A DNA stretch of 64,000 nt from Anisakis pegreffii (GCA_035041965.1 JAPYMA010003011.1:310001-374000), one strand, 5' to 3'. Numbered from the stretch's first letter, positions 12,565 to 24,878 are shown. Notes: generated by a model not told the origin, from the sequence alone. Program-made: numbers and translations.

Positions 12565-13020
12565 AGAATAGATCAAGGTTCCATTCTGCGACTCCTCTAC
12601 TTTCTTATTAAAGGTCTTCCAGAATGCCTTCTTCTAGGCTCAATGTGCTTCATTTTCGCAGATGATATTGAGATCTTCACGTTCTTCAGCAATTCACACA
12701 ATATACTAAATTTCATAGGCCAGTTGCCATCAAATTGGCTTTTACTGCTAATTCCACAAATCGATCAGAGTTGGTGAGAACAATCCTAATAACCCCCTTA
12801 ATGTGCAGAAACAAGAATTAGCTCTCTCCTTGTTCGTCCGAGATCAAAGCGACGTTCATATTATAATCAATACGCAGAAATACATATCTAGCTTAGTTAA
12901 GAAAGCTAAAATCAGAGCATCATTCACATTGAGATCGTTCAGCTTTAATACCTCATCGTCACTAACAAGCAATGTTCGTGATCTAAATTCACCCACTTCT
13001 AGAATGTGAATCTACCCCTT
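12565..13020 (+). mobile_element. Decayed non-LTR retrotransposon, reverse transcriptase fragment
   Basis: The plus strand encodes the core of a LINE reverse transcriptase broken by stops and a frameshift. Between 12571 and 12700 it reads DQGSILRLLYFLIKGLP followed by CFIFADDIEIF: the first matches the QGS-x-L-x-x-LLF block of non-LTR enzymes, the second holds the catalytic F-A-D-D. After a stop at about 12776 the homology resumes in another frame from about 12803 with VRD, then KYISSLVKKAKIRA and TLRSFSFNTSS, as in the thumb region of CR1/Jockey-type elements. No endonuclease domain, ORF1, poly(A) tail or target-site duplication is visible. It is a 5'- and 3'-truncated relic. Confidence 0.75.
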
Positions 13021-13670
13021 AGTCTTTCTCTGATCCGTACGTGGAAAACGCTCTGTTAGCGTCGTTAAAAAAATTTTTTTGAGAGGCAATTCAATAACGT
13101 ATCCGAATATCAGGACAGATTATCAGTATTATTAGAAACTTCAGAATTTTTTCTTAATCTTTCTACAACCTAAAATATCATTCAACGTCAGGTTTATTTC
13201 CCATTATAGGCAGAGAAATCGAATGAGGAAGCTACTTCACCCACTTAATATTACTTAATTCCATTCTATTGATTCAGCTATTGTATGACTGAACCGTATA
13301 ATATTACCCTCACTGAATTAAAATGCATACAATATCAGTTTTTTCCTCTCTTTTATCAACTTTCTCCCTAACTGGCTGTAATTGGGTCAGCACATTCGCT
13401 AGACTGCAATCATTTGCACTGAGTGTAACAGCGCATATTTTTATGCGAAAAAAAAAACTTTCCTGGCGGAGAGAGAAATGGAGAAAAAATTATTGTCGCG
13501 TAACTCATTTACAGCCACATAACTCAGACGAGATGCTGATCGTGCACTAGCAATAGCAAGTGCTCGAAGTATGACTAAATATTCAGCATCGACCCGTTGA
13601 GACAAGTAAGATAAATTTGATTTGAGCACTTCTTAGTGCTAAATCGCAAATACATATTTTAAATATCTTG

Positions 13671-14169
13671 ATGTCGGCAAAAAATAGATCGTCCTTTACA
13701 AATGAAGAATATCAAGTTAGTAGAAATCTCAAAGAAAGTTGCACATACTCTTGCTATTTTTTGCCGCTGAAAAATTATAACAGAGTAAGTTACCACAGCA
13801 AATATCCACTGCATGCAAAAAGAAGTGCGCGATCGCGTTACCGAAAAACATTCGATCCGCTTGCAACAGAATAGGAACTAGTGAGCTATTGCCCACCACT
13901 GGCGAAAATGGTAACAGCTAAATATAATAATTCCTCCGTATAGTTGAGAAGTGATAAATTCAGCAGCATTTATTTGAACTCATTTGTGTGAAATTTTAGC
14001 AAAATGATGATCTGGTTATGTTTTCTAGTGGAAGCACGTTCCGAGGCTTGATCTGAATGCCCTCGAAACCGAGAAGTATGCCTTCTGCAGGTTCTTTAAT
14101 TCCGTGAATTCGTGCATCCCTTCGGTGACTAATTGCTGTATGTTGCATATTTTGCACACGTTTGAATAA
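13671..14169 (+). CDS. Unidentified two-exon protein, 84 aa, cysteine-containing
   Basis: Exon 1 (13671-13784) starts with ATG and ends at a perfect AGA|GTAAGT donor; exon 2 (14029-14169) follows tgttttctag and ends with TAA. Both boundaries are phase 0. The product has six or seven cysteines (CTYSCYF in exon 1; AFC, NSCIP and NCCM in exon 2), no signal peptide and no known domain. An AATAAA at 14242-14247, about 70 bases after the stop, fits a polyadenylation signal. Further 5' exons cannot be excluded because no acceptor-like site precedes the ATG closely. Confidence 0.45.
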
Positions 14170-14318
14170 TTGATGCAATTTTCACTGTTCCGTTGCTTTA
14201 AAAACATCACATTATTCATGTCGTGTGGAACAGTAAGCTGCAATAAAGATGATCTCAGAGGGAATACGCAACAGAGCTTTTCACTTCGGCGAATAATGCA
14301 AGAAATTTTGTGGTCACA

Positions 14319-14338
14319 TAATATATATATATATATAT
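14319..14338. repeat. (TA)n microsatellite
   Basis: About nine uninterrupted AT dinucleotides. Confidence 0.9.
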
Positions 14339-14339
14339 C

Positions 14340-16770
14340 AAATATCAAACTGCGATGCTGTCAAGCAATTTTATGTTTGTGAAAGAAAGTGGTATGCTTT
14401 GAACTATCTCTACTTATTAAAATTGACATTTTTTGTGGGAATACTTCATGCATCAGTTTAATGTAGTCTCTCGCTCAGCCAACTGTCTCTGTGCTCTCGG
14501 ACTGTCAAATTTCTTCGTTCTTCATTACATCTTCGTTTTTTTTCCAACTAACAAGTGCTTTATTGACTGCTATGCGCTGATGCACGTAAAGAACTGCATT
14601 CCTCCCCGCTTTTCATTATCACAATGAGAATTTCGAAAAATTTATTCTACTCTGATCGCTCAACACGATCCTAGCGATTATCCCATGTAGCTACTTCTAA
14701 AATTATCTATCATGGTCAGCTGGGGAGAACAGAGCAAGTTTTGATGCAAGCGGCCGTATTCAACGGCGTATAGCAGTGGACACGAGAAGCAACCAATAAT
14801 TCCTTTTCTACGCCACAAACTCGATTAAATTATCGAAAATTTATTCGATGGTCGTTGACGAATCAACGGGATTGGACGTTGAAGTGAAGTACTTCTTCGA
14901 ATCCTTCGGCTGGCTTAAGCTAGGTTGCCAACAATAGGTAATGTCAGCGTTTCCAATGGATGATTACCTTTATGCATGCCTTATCCTGTTCTAGTTTATT
15001 TATGGTTATACCGCCTTGGTAACGCACAAGAGAATGGAATGAACGATGCACATTGATGAATAAAGAGGAAAAATAAGGATAGGATGGCCATTTAAGGAAC
15101 TTAATCGTTGAAAGAATTATCAAGAAAGCATTAGCATATCTGTTTATCGATTGTGGACCTCAAGCGAAGAAAATGGTGTACAATTGAATCAGCAAAACGA
15201 ACTTCTCGTGTTTAGTGTCAAAGCAATTCATGTAGAGCCTGTGAATGCGACTAAAAAATTCAAAGACTGAAAAATTTAAAGAATGAAAATAGTACAAGAC
15301 CAAAACGATAGCTACAGCGAAATGAGATGCTACTTCTGTTCCGAGAATGCTGCCTGTATTAACGCAGTGGCATCAATGCTTCCATGCTACTAACTACTAC
15401 CAAATTATTCTCGCACACAGTCGATTTGTTCTTTTGCATCTCTCGCACTTTATTAGCGCTTGCATGTGATTCACTTTCCGTCTTATTTTGGTTCTTGCTA
15501 ATTATTTTCATATGGCTATGCTTTGCTTGATTGGCTGAAATGCATTGATTCGCTCATGCTGATTGAGCGGATAGACTTGAGAGCATACTTTTGGCTCATC
15601 AGACTGAGAAATAACCGAATTTGCTTCAAAACCAACAGCTGGGAGGATGCACTCGATTCGACTGACAAAATTCACTTCACGCAACATTCCAGAAGATCGA
15701 ATTTCTCGATGAAACTCGCCGATTACCACCAACAAAAACACGAGGGAACAATCTTAATTAGGTCAAATCGTTCATTGGTTTCTCGATCAACAATCGAAAT
15801 CATTTAACATTGATGTTATCTTCGGATGATTTTTTTCGCAACATCCAATTGTTTCTCTGTTAAACTCGTTCATCTGTTGTGTGGTTGCGGTCATATGAAA
15901 ACTCGGAGAATACAATAAACAAACAGGATCACTTCATTTCCATTGCTGAAAAAAGAAACTTCAATTAATTTGACATATTCCTTGTGTCTTCCTCATAAAT
16001 ATTTCATCCACTAGAATTCGAAAAAAATTTGAACTGTTCTAATGAGAAAAGAGAAACTGTTTTGAAAGAAAATCTTTTAAAAAATGCAATATAACTGTTC
16101 ATTCTTGCCCCTTATTAACCTCTCATCGATCATGTTAACCGAATTTCGAGGATTTTCTTTATCAGCATTTTTGGCGATTCATCCTTTTGGAACGATCCAG
16201 CATTAAATAATTCGAAATATGAGCACAAACAATTAATCACTTGCATTATTCACTTCATGTTCGTTTGTTAGAGATTTTGCAATGAGCAATAATATGCGCT
16301 TGTTTATTGCACAACTGAAACGCTCATGCACCTAGTGAACCATTTCGAAGCGTTTATAATGGAACAACTATTTGGAAGATTCTTCATCACCATACATTTT
16401 AAATAAAATGATGAAATTATTTATAGGTAAGTTATGGCAAACTGAAAGTTCTAGTTATAATAGCAACTGCAGATTAATTACAAAAATTTCTGGTCGGTGA
16501 AGTAGGCAGGCAAATAAAAACCACCAAGTATCATAAATACCATGAAGTATCTTGTGGTTCAAACACAAGTCTCGAGCAGGACTGAAGTGATACTGCGGAA
16601 ATACATAAAAGTCTGCAAGTTCGGCAGTTTATATTTGCTGAATATGTTGTAACACATTTCCTGGAAGAAGTTTATGTTTTTGCACTACTTTGAATTCGCA
16701 TCATGGAATCGAAATGAATGCTGGATCATTGCGAACGACTCAGTTGAGGAAAACTGAATTTCACTAATTC
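14340..16770. other. Mostly intergenic, ambiguous ORFs
   Basis: A short plus-strand frame from an ATG at 14848 (MVVDESTGLDVEVKYFFESF) looks coding but ends after 29 codons with no splice partner. At 15508-15807 both strands are open for 78 to 94 codons and I cannot choose between them: the minus frame starts with a true ATG and a hydrophobic MFLLVVIG. Nothing else was seen. Confidence 0.4.
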
Positions 16771-16777
16771 GCTCATA

Positions 16778-17051
16778 TCATTTGATGGACGAACAACTTG
16801 AAGAGGTTGCTTCGCGAAAGGGCGAAGCACGATCAACGAGTATGCAGCGAAGTTTTGCCCGTAGCGAGAAAAGCATGTGCACATAAACGTTTTCGCTGCA
16901 AATAAAACGCAGAAATCATCCTCAAAAGGCCGGCTTTCAATTCCTTTCTATACCGCGTTCTTACTGGGTATGCTGCCATCACTGACATCGCAAACTTCGA
17001 TAAAGCTTGCATTTGTTCAACAGTTGCTTCTAGCTGCACTTCATCCAACAT
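16778..17051 (-). CDS. Unidentified two-exon protein, about 71 aa
   Basis: On the minus strand an acceptor caaagtttcag ends immediately before an ATG at 17051, as at a trans-spliced start. Exon 1 encodes MLDEVQLEATVEQMQALSKF and onwards; a GTATAG donor at 16953 gives phase 2, which fits an exon starting at 16895 after tttatttgcag and ending with TGA at 16778. The intron would be 58 bases. An earlier GTAAGA donor (after residue 29) is an alternative, and exon 2 is open in a second frame too, so the C-terminus is uncertain. No family was recognised. Confidence 0.4.
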
Positions 17052-17613
17052 CTGAAACTTTGACCGCAAAAGGTTTCAGTGTAGATGCGAAACGTTATCT
17101 ATTGCGCATTTATTTACCATTGAGGAAATTGTTTGAGCATTTTTGATGAACTTAACACAGTTCAGCCTAGAATTTTTATAATTGTAGAAAAGGAATCTCG
17201 GAGGATTGTTTTAGATGTTTGCATGATTGATTCAATCAAATTTCAGCTTTTACTGGAGATTACTGGATGAAAACCTCAATTTGCTTCCTAAAAACTTCCA
17301 AAAAATAGGACCTTGCTAGATACTGCAAAAACAGCTGAGTAAATTGCATTATAATCACATTACTGACTACAGAATATCGACTGGATGATACTGTGATGTT
17401 CTTGGACGTCGAATTGTATATACGATGAATGTGTGATCTCATTGTTCGACCAAATGCAACGCAGAAACTACGAGTAAAAATTTCTTGATGGAGGCAATGT
17501 AATTGAAATTATGGAATCCTTATTTTTTAACGCCGCAGGCAATAGCTCTGTGCTCGATTCATGATTCAATTTTGCATTTCATACACAAATTTCATTACTC
17601 GAGAAATTTTTAG

Positions 17614-17932
17614 AAGAACCTTTAGGAATTGAAGTGAAGGATGAGGAGAGTGATGAATTCTATCAACGGTTTATGCCATATCTGCTAAAGTAGAAATGAG
17701 TAAGGGTTTGTTCCACTGAACTGTTGGAGCTGTAATTATGCGCTATGCTGTACCATTAGTTGTTTTGAGGTTTTGAAGGAGATTTGTCGAAAAGTTTGCA
17801 AATCAATAGTCATACTTCAGCCGTTCAAAAAATTCCAGGGAAGATGCGTTGAAAGTGATCCTTTATGGAAGGGAAAATGGCATTACAATGGGAGAACATC
17901 TTCACATTCCACAACAACAGTTTCCATCATGA
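17614..17932 (+). CDS. Unidentified exon pair
   Basis: An acceptor aaatttttag ends at 17613 and opens an acidic frame, EPLGIEVKDEESDEFYQRF, that reaches a stop at 17693. Alternatively a GTTTAT donor at about 17666 joins it in phase 2 to an exon that follows aaattccag (starts 17839) and ends at 17932, reading EDALKVILYGRENGITMG then HIPQQQFPS. Both halves look coding. Upstream exons are missing and no family was recognised. Confidence 0.35.
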
Positions 17933-18299
17933 GAGTGCAGATCACTTACAAATGGTAACAAATCGTAAGTGCAGTTATGAATTTTAAGTTAATTAATAAA
18001 CGAATTCATTCATTCATTCGAATCGTTTCAATCACTCCGAATTCACTTGAATGGAAAACATTAATAATCAATATTTTATCAGGTTGCCAGCATGCAGCAA
18101 TTTCGGAGAATATCTTATTGTTATTGAAGAGTTATTGAAGGATGCAGTCGTTTTTAAGCTGAAATGAGAAGTATGCTAACGTAATCCGAAACTGAAACGA
18201 GGATGGTGTTTGAAATAACACTGAATACCATTTTAAATGCGAGCGATAAATGGCATGATGCGTTACCGGATTCATCATCTTATATTTGCGTCATCTTCG

Positions 18300-19830
18300 T
18301 GACTGAGATTGACTCGGATTGTAATTGAAACTGACGGTGAAGTGGATTTCAAAAGTGTTTTTGCATTCCTCCGTTTAATTGCATTCGGCGAAAGCAACAT
18401 TCCGCTTGTTCAAGCAAACGAGTCTCGCTGCCAATCCAAAAGACAAACTTCAGTGTTTCTTGGTTCAATTTCAGAGAACGAGAGTTATATTCATCGTTGC
18501 AAGATTGTTATTTGGATGGTTGCCCTATGATAGACAGATGAAGCACGCGTCATTCAAGCTGAATGAAATCCATTTTGCATCAGCTTCACCATCATTCATT
18601 TTCTTACATATGTTCTATGGTAGACAGAATTGCCTCAAATACTAACTATTCACAGAATTGTCTTAACTCACAATATGGTCTCTCTACACGTGGTGCATGT
18701 CAAATGGCAGATATGTATAACATTAATAGCTTTATTCTGGTATTTTCTTAGATGAATGTAATCAGTCTGTGGATATTCTGGCATCTGACAGTGAACAAAA
18801 AATTGTTGTGAATGGCTGACAATTACCTGTGGATTAACTGCAGCAAGAACTCAACAATCACAAGGCAACGACGCACTAACCTCCATTCAAACGCCACAGA
18901 AGAGGAGATAATAGGGCAATCTAGAATAACGGAAAAGCACTAGTCACTATGTTCTCTTTATTGTGCAGCAACTGTTCGCAAATGCTTCACACTCGCTTTT
19001 TCTAGCCAAAAATTTTCCTCGAGTCATTTCCACAAAGACGATGCATTTACACGAAATAACATTATGTACCAGTTCAAAATTTTCAGCACGTTTGCTGAGC
19101 GGTGCGAAATTTTAACGCGCAATCTGATCGAAAAAAGCTATCAAAGATCCCATCATGACATTTGATTGTGGTAGCCTTCTGTCTAAGAAATGTAGAATGA
19201 AGTTGATTCACTTCCTGAAGAGTTCAGAACTGATAGTGTTTGGAACTTTCGGATGTGAATCACCGCAAAGTACTTCAGAACGTTATTGATCAGCAACAAT
19301 TCAAAAAAAAAACGATATATAAGAATCTCACCTTATCACTGTCTAAATCAGAATCACAATCTCATATCACCGCATTTTTACGCCAACGCAAATCGAATTC
19401 ATGCCGAGAAATGCATGCATAGAAATGTTTCAAATGTAAAGAAACTGGCGTCTAAGCTGTTGCCTTTTTTGGGTATCAATGTACTTTCTCCACATTGTGA
19501 ATCTGATGAGTCTTAATCAGCTTGAACTATGAAGATTTGTGCATCAGATGAACCGATGAAAAAAAATGAATGGAATGTAGACGTATTTATGCTACCCTTA
19601 AGAACCGAATAGATGTGCTCGACAATGAAAGTTGTTCAAAATGCACGAATATTTAGTTGAAAAGAATGAAAAGACGGTTCAAGATGACTACTAATAAATC
19701 AATTATAACGATGAATTTCTCTTAATAGATTGATTCAGTAATCATAAATGAGATATTGAGATAGTTCTCTTTGTCTTTTGTTTGTATGAGATATCTTAAT
19801 AACACAGGTGAATAATCTCATGCGATAGTT
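18300..19830. other. Open frames of uncertain origin, possibly old transposon
   Basis: Two overlapping plus-strand frames (18309-18530 and 18379-18645) both read like protein, as does 19240-19422. Near 19427 a CFKCKETG motif is followed by stops in the same frame; CxxCxxxG is the start of a Gag-type zinc knuckle, so this may be a retroelement relic, but no integrase or reverse transcriptase blocks were found. Confidence 0.25.
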
Positions 19831-19877
19831 AATTCACACATTCGAGACATAGCGTGCATGATAAAGTGCGGGATGGT

Positions 19878-20427
19878 ATGATGCAGAGATTTGCACTATT
19901 GACCGCACCAACGAGTGGTGAGAAGTTAATTACGCATCATTCAAAATCTCACTGCATTCTTCTGCGATTCAAGTCGTCATCTCGAATTGGAATGGAATCG
20001 AAAAAAACACACAGGCTTCAGGTGCAACCTTATAACTTTCATAGAACGGCGAATAATAATAGTGATGTGATTGCGCGATTTACGCCATATCAGAGGAACA
20101 TTTCCAGAGCAACAGTTATCACAATCGAACCACTTACAATACACACCAATTGTTCCTTAGATGAAGTGCATCTTTAGCAATCCAAATGAGGATCATCAGA
20201 ACTTCACAACGATTGTTCGCAAACCGATAAAATTACTCAAGAAAAACGTACATAATAGTTTGACTCTTTTTTCGAATATAAAAAAAGGATACCTGCAAAT
20301 GCCTCGTCCACTAACAAAAACAATTTTGAGAGACGCAAAAAATTGTGTTAAATCAGAAGCCATCCATCATTATTCACATGGGTATAAAAACTGCCTCAAA
20401 TACAAGAAGAAACGCACCCAACTTTGA
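19878..20427 (+). CDS. Unidentified basic protein, about 136 aa
   Basis: Exon 1 runs from an ATG at 19878 to a CTTCAG|GTGCAA donor at 20021; exon 2 follows tgttccttag and spans 20161-20427 with TGA. Phase is 0. Exon 2 is very basic (KPIKLLKKNVHN, KKGYLQMPRP, KYKKKRTQL), which suggests nucleic-acid binding or a nuclear location. No domain was recognised. Without splicing, two ORFs overlap in different frames, so the splice is an inference; either frame could instead be a chance ORF. Confidence 0.35.
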
Positions 20428-20512
20428 CATACGCAACTAATCTGCTCATTCCAATCAACCTCAACATTCATTCGAATAAATCGTATTTATGATATTTATC
20501 ATTTGCGGACTG

Positions 20513-21184
20513 CTAATCCAATTTTGCAAAAAAGCCTTTTAGGTATTTCTGAACCTCGATCATAATGTTCTCTAATATCTGATGATAAAGATAAATACCA
20601 ACAAGCGAACCAACCAACCCTACTTCGAAAGTGTATGGTGATTGCCAATATGTTTGGCTGTACATTTCAATACGCTCATATATTTTCACAAAAGCCACTA
20701 CATTAGCATTAAAAGAGTTACAGGAGCTCTGTGGGCTCTCATGACTGTATCAACGAATACGCTAGCATTCAATTAGCAGTTCATTTGGGTCTCACTATCG
20801 AGCCTTTCAAAAATCGACCAATCAAGTGTCAAACGAGCAGAAAACCTTGTTAAGAAAAATTAGCGTTGTTCTTGTCGCCAAATATGAGCTTATGAGCTGA
20901 AGTTTTTCTGAATTTTCTGGCCTCAGTCTGAGTTTTGATTTGAATGGTCGAACGAGATGCCATTATTCGAGCAGAAGTGATTCTCGCAGATTTCACTTTT
21001 GGTGTGCACAATGCACTTCACAATTTTTGGTGAAATGTTCGCTCAGAAACGCATTAATTTTCACTTGGATAAAAGATGATTTCGATTGCCGGTTTTTTAG
21101 AAACTTGTTCTCATCAGCAGATAGTCTCGTCAACATTCGTTTTTCATTGTTTTCACCTGACAGGCGATTCATTGTTTTGAACAT
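20513..21184 (-). CDS. Possible two-exon small membrane protein, 70 aa, divergent from cuticlin
   Basis: On the minus strand an ATG at 21184 gives nine codons to a TCAG|GTGAAA donor (exon end 21157, phase 1). An exon from 20697 after aatgtag enters in phase 1 and ends with TAG at 20513. The joined 70-residue product has one hydrophobic segment, VGLVGSLVGIYLYHQIL, flanked by charged helices (KIYERIEMYSQ; EVQKYLKGFFAKLD), as in small mitochondrial or ER membrane proteins. The 5' end lies about 110 bases from the cuticlin TATA box in the opposite direction. The first exon is also open well past the donor, so exon 1 is less sure than exon 2. Confidence 0.35.
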
Positions 21185-21295
21185 TAGACAAAAACAAGAC
21201 GTCACGAAGAGATGGACATCACTTCGTTCGACCCCTTTTCCCGACGACACTTCTTAACCGGTCATTTCTCAACCCCCACGCCCTCGCTCATCATC

Positions 21296-21303
21296 TATAT
21301 AAG
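21296..21303 (+). promoter_or_regulatory. TATA box of the cuticlin gene
   Basis: TATATAAG lies 44 bases upstream of the cuticlin ATG. Normal TATA-to-start spacing puts transcription initiation near 21325-21333, leaving a leader of roughly 10 bases. No acceptor-like site separates the box from the ATG, which suggests the mRNA is not trans-spliced. Confidence 0.7.
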
Positions 21304-21339
21304 ACTCGAGGATCATCGGATCAACATCGTCGTCCGGAG

Positions 21340-23214
21340 ATGTTCCGCGAGATACTAGCAATTGTTATTTTCGCGGCGTTCGCCAGCGCAATTCCGGTCG
21401 ATAATGGTGTCGAAGGAGAGCCAGAAATTGAATGTGGTCCAGCCTCGATTACGGTTAATTTCAATACGCGTAATCCATTCGAAGGACACGTCTACGTGAA
21501 AGGACTTTACGATCAAGAAGGGTGTCGCAATGATGAAAATGGCCGTAGTGTTGCCGGTATCACGCTGCCGTTCGATACGTGTAACGTTGCTAGAACTCGC
21601 TCGTTAAACCCACGCGGTATCTACGTGACGACCACTGTAGTCATCTCATTCCATCCACTCTTCGTTACGAAGGTTGATCGTGCTTATCGTGTACAATGCT
21701 TCTACATGGAAGCCGACAAAACAGTTAGCACTCAAATTGAAGTGTCCGAGATTACAACTGCCTTCCAGACACAAATTGTACCCATGCCAGTGTGCAGATA
21801 CGAGGTTTGTTCCTTTTTCCTTATTCGCACCTTTCATGTGATTCAACATATAACTTCCTTCAGTGTATCCCCATAACAAATATTGAATTGTCCACCAAAT
21901 TACGAACATGCCACTCTTCTCCAGCACCATAACAAAGAATTTAAGCTGGTGTGAACCAGAAATACAAAACAGCAAGCTATTAGAGATGCTTTTGCGAATG
22001 TCCAAAGGAAAGGTTGATTTGTGTTTATAGCATGAGCAATGTTCACACGTATGAATTAATCGAATACGAAACTATTGAAAGACTTTACGATTGTCATTGG
22101 TGATATGTGTAATAATAAGCTCAACTGCAGATTCTTGACGGTGGACCAAGTGGACAACCAATTCAGTTCGCATTGATAGGTCAACAAGTATATCACAAAT
22201 GGACCTGTGATTCAGAAACCGTTGACACTTTCTGCGCAGTTGTGCATTCATGCTATGTGGATGACGGTAATGGTGATAAGGTTGAGCTGATCAATGAAGA
22301 GGGCTGTGCGCTTGATAAATATCTTCTCAACAACCTTGAATATCCAACCGATTTGATGGCAGGACAAGAGGCACACGTCTACAAATATGCAGATCGATCG
22401 CAATTGTTCTATCAGTGTCAGATCAGAATAACGATCAAGGAACCAAACAGTGAATGTGAACGACCCAAGTGTACTGAACCACAAGGATTCGGAGCCGTCA
22501 AGGCAGGTGGAGCCGCAGCTGCAGCGCCAAGACCAGCACTTCGACTTCTCAAGAAACGTTCTGCCGATTACGATAACACAATGGACGTACGCACTGATAT
22601 CAGCACTCTCGATATCTCTGACCAGGTCTGTTCCACACCAATAACTTATTATGATTTTAGAGTGCTTCAGTCACACATCTAATTAAAAGCACTCTCATTA
22701 CCGATGAATGAGTGAGAGCGCTATCCTAACTGTTGACGTTCCTCATTTCAATAGTACCCTTAGAGACAGATCATCGTTGAGCTCGGCTTAACAGAATCTA
22801 GGTGTAGATTGTAGTGTTTGTATAAAGCAGATGCACAACTACAGAAACATCCAAATGGCTCCATGATACCGCAGCGAAATTTTGATACGATATGCACCAT
22901 CTGGCTTCTAAGCAGGGTTTCTGGAATGGATTTGACCAATGGATCACTGCTTTTCTGCTAATTCAACCAATAACACTCTATTTTTTTTGAGTGAATGAGG
23001 ACTCCTGTTGAATGAGTTTTTGTAGGAACAAGCCCTTCCGGTCGACCTCCGTCATCGGGTACGTCATCACTATGGTCAACCAGTGGTACTCTCAACCGTC
23101 CAAGGTGGTATTTGCATGTCTCCAATGGGCTTCTCGATGTTCATGGGATTGGGTGTGGTAGTTATTGCAGCAGTCGTTGTACTTATTTCGTTCATGCGTC
23201 AGCGCAAATACTGA
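21340..23214 (+). CDS. cut-1: Cuticlin, cut-1-like ZP-domain cuticle protein, 382 aa
   Basis: Exons are 21340-21804, 22131-22625 and 23026-23214, all phase 0, with introns GTTTGT..CTGCAG, GTCTGT..TTGTAG. The protein starts with a signal peptide (MFREILAIVIFAAFASA) followed by a cysteine-rich ZP domain from about residue 30 to 270, including the cuticlin signatures HKWTCDSETVDTFCAVVHSC and NNLEYPTDLMAGQEAHVYKY. An alanine-rich linker leads to a dibasic KKRS at 296-299, the expected consensus cleavage site for release from the membrane, and a C-terminal transmembrane segment at about 353-377 with a short basic tail. Cuticlins polymerise into insoluble cuticle layers such as the alae. Length and exon order match cut-1 orthologues of parasitic nematodes. 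An AATAAA is at 23566-23571. Orthology to cut-1 rather than another cut gene is inferred from overall similarity. Confidence 0.93.
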
Positions 23215-24000
23215 AATGTGCAATTTTGACAGTCATTACTTATTCTGCTTATGTCTTTCATCAAACTTTAGAGCGTCCAGCATTTTCTTGTTATTGTAAG
23301 ATTATAATGTGACAAGTGTTTCTCCACATTTGGTATCAATTTCGCTCATTCACATTCATTCTCTTTTTTTCTGAGTCATCCTAATTTTGTTCTGCTCTTC
23401 TCCACAGCACTCACTCTGATTTCAACAATAAGATCATTTCTATTGTCTTACTGCACAATCTTTCCTAAAATCAGTTGGTTCCATCTATAACCATTTCATT
23501 ACGCCCATATATGTGGGTGATACACACGTGCAATCTGTTTTCGAATCTGATGGACGTATCTTCAAAATAAACATTTCTATTTTGTTCAGTTTCCTCGCAC
23601 CACAACTTCTTTATAAAAAGACATGTTACAATCCAAAACGGGTAATCGAACCAACATGCCAATTGTTATTTGCATGATATCGGTCCAACCATAACTGTGT
23701 GATGAATAAGGGTGCCGAGAAAAATGATGAAGAAGCAATATGCACGGAGCTCGATAGCAATTTGCCTTCAACGTTATAATGATTTATCACCATTCCAGCA
23801 TTGATTCACTGCCACTTTCCTGATCCCTTCTCAAACATTCACGACATAAAGTGAATGTGACAGTTGAAAAACAATGAGGTTTTGTTTTTCATTTTCCATC
23901 TTCTCTTTTTCATCTACCGGTTCTTGAACAATTGTAGCACTAGAAGGATAAAAAATGAAGTCAATTAAGATCAAACGAAAACGGTAATGTGATTTGTTTA
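23215..24000. other. Cuticlin 3' region and intergenic DNA
   Basis: The AATAAA at 23566 probably ends the cuticlin transcript. Minus-strand ORFs at 23471-23771 overlap in two frames and look like chance. Confidence 0.5.
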
Positions 24001-24004
24001 TTAG

Positions 24005-24206
24005 ATGCGACTGTCCACTTGGTCACTCGTTAGACAAAGCAACCGGTTTTTACAGAAGGCGAGCGGTGAGAAATCAAAAGCAAACATCGGTCAGTGAAAA
24101 CGTTCGAACGAAAAATGATCACTAATAATGATAATCGAATCATCTAGAACCAGAAAAAAAACTTAATGAACGGATGTCTGATCGGGTCGCTGAGCAAATT
24201 GATTGA
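24005..24206 (+). CDS. Possible two-exon small protein, about 39 aa, presequence-like start
   Basis: ATG at 24005 directly follows an acceptor-like tttattag; the first exon reads MRLSTWSLVRQSNRFLQKAS, an amphipathic, basic, Ser/Arg-rich start typical of a mitochondrial presequence, and ends at a GCGAGCG|GTGAGA donor (24065, phase 1). Exon 2 begins at 24148 after atcatctag and continues in phase as EPEKKLNERMSDRVAEQID before a stop at 24206. A different ATG at 24166 opens a 61-codon frame (to 24351) through the same DNA; only one can be right. A further exon could follow if a GTCGCT donor in exon 2 is used. Confidence 0.4.
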
Positions 24207-24878
24207 ACGCTTTGAGCACCTCATCAATCAGCATTATATTTTATCGAATCTAAAATCATCGTTAGATTGGTTCGTTATGCATTTACGGCAATTTGAACGG
24301 CACGTTTTACAAGTGATGAATAAATCTACGACGATTGGCGACGTGATTTAAGAACAAAACGGCTTCCTTAAAATTGAAATTGCAGCCGTCATCTGAAGAT
24401 GATGGTCACTGAGGTTGTGGAAAGAAACGTTTTAGTGATTCGCACAAAGAAATTGATGTGATTAAAGGTGAGGTTAGTGATGATATGCTGACAACTATAT
24501 TTACTTGTAATGTTGCGACGATGTAGCCTTTCGCAATACTCGAAATCATGCTCACATCAATTTCTTTATGCGAATCATTAGAATGCTTTATCAAATGATG
24601 TGAGAAAGCCTTGAAATCCAGGTTCAGCGTGGCTCAATATTCCCTCATGAAATCAGCAACACGAACTGAATCGATGATGCAAAGTTTTTCACGGTACAGC
24701 GAGAACTAAATCGGATTGCACTGAAACTGCGACTGTTAAAAAATATATCCTAAGCCAAATTTTTTGCACAAGCTACACAGTATGATTGACAGTTAAATTT
24801 GTCTGTGCTGTTAAACAACACTTTGCAGTTACTCGAAATTTCAACTGCTCGCATCATTGGCACTTCGCTGCTTCTGTG

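Noticed and set aside
13441..13629. Minus-strand frame with VDAEYLVILRALAIASA, reminiscent of the AEY motif of copia RNase H
   Set aside because: The similarity covers only a few residues and no integrase or reverse transcriptase neighbours were found.
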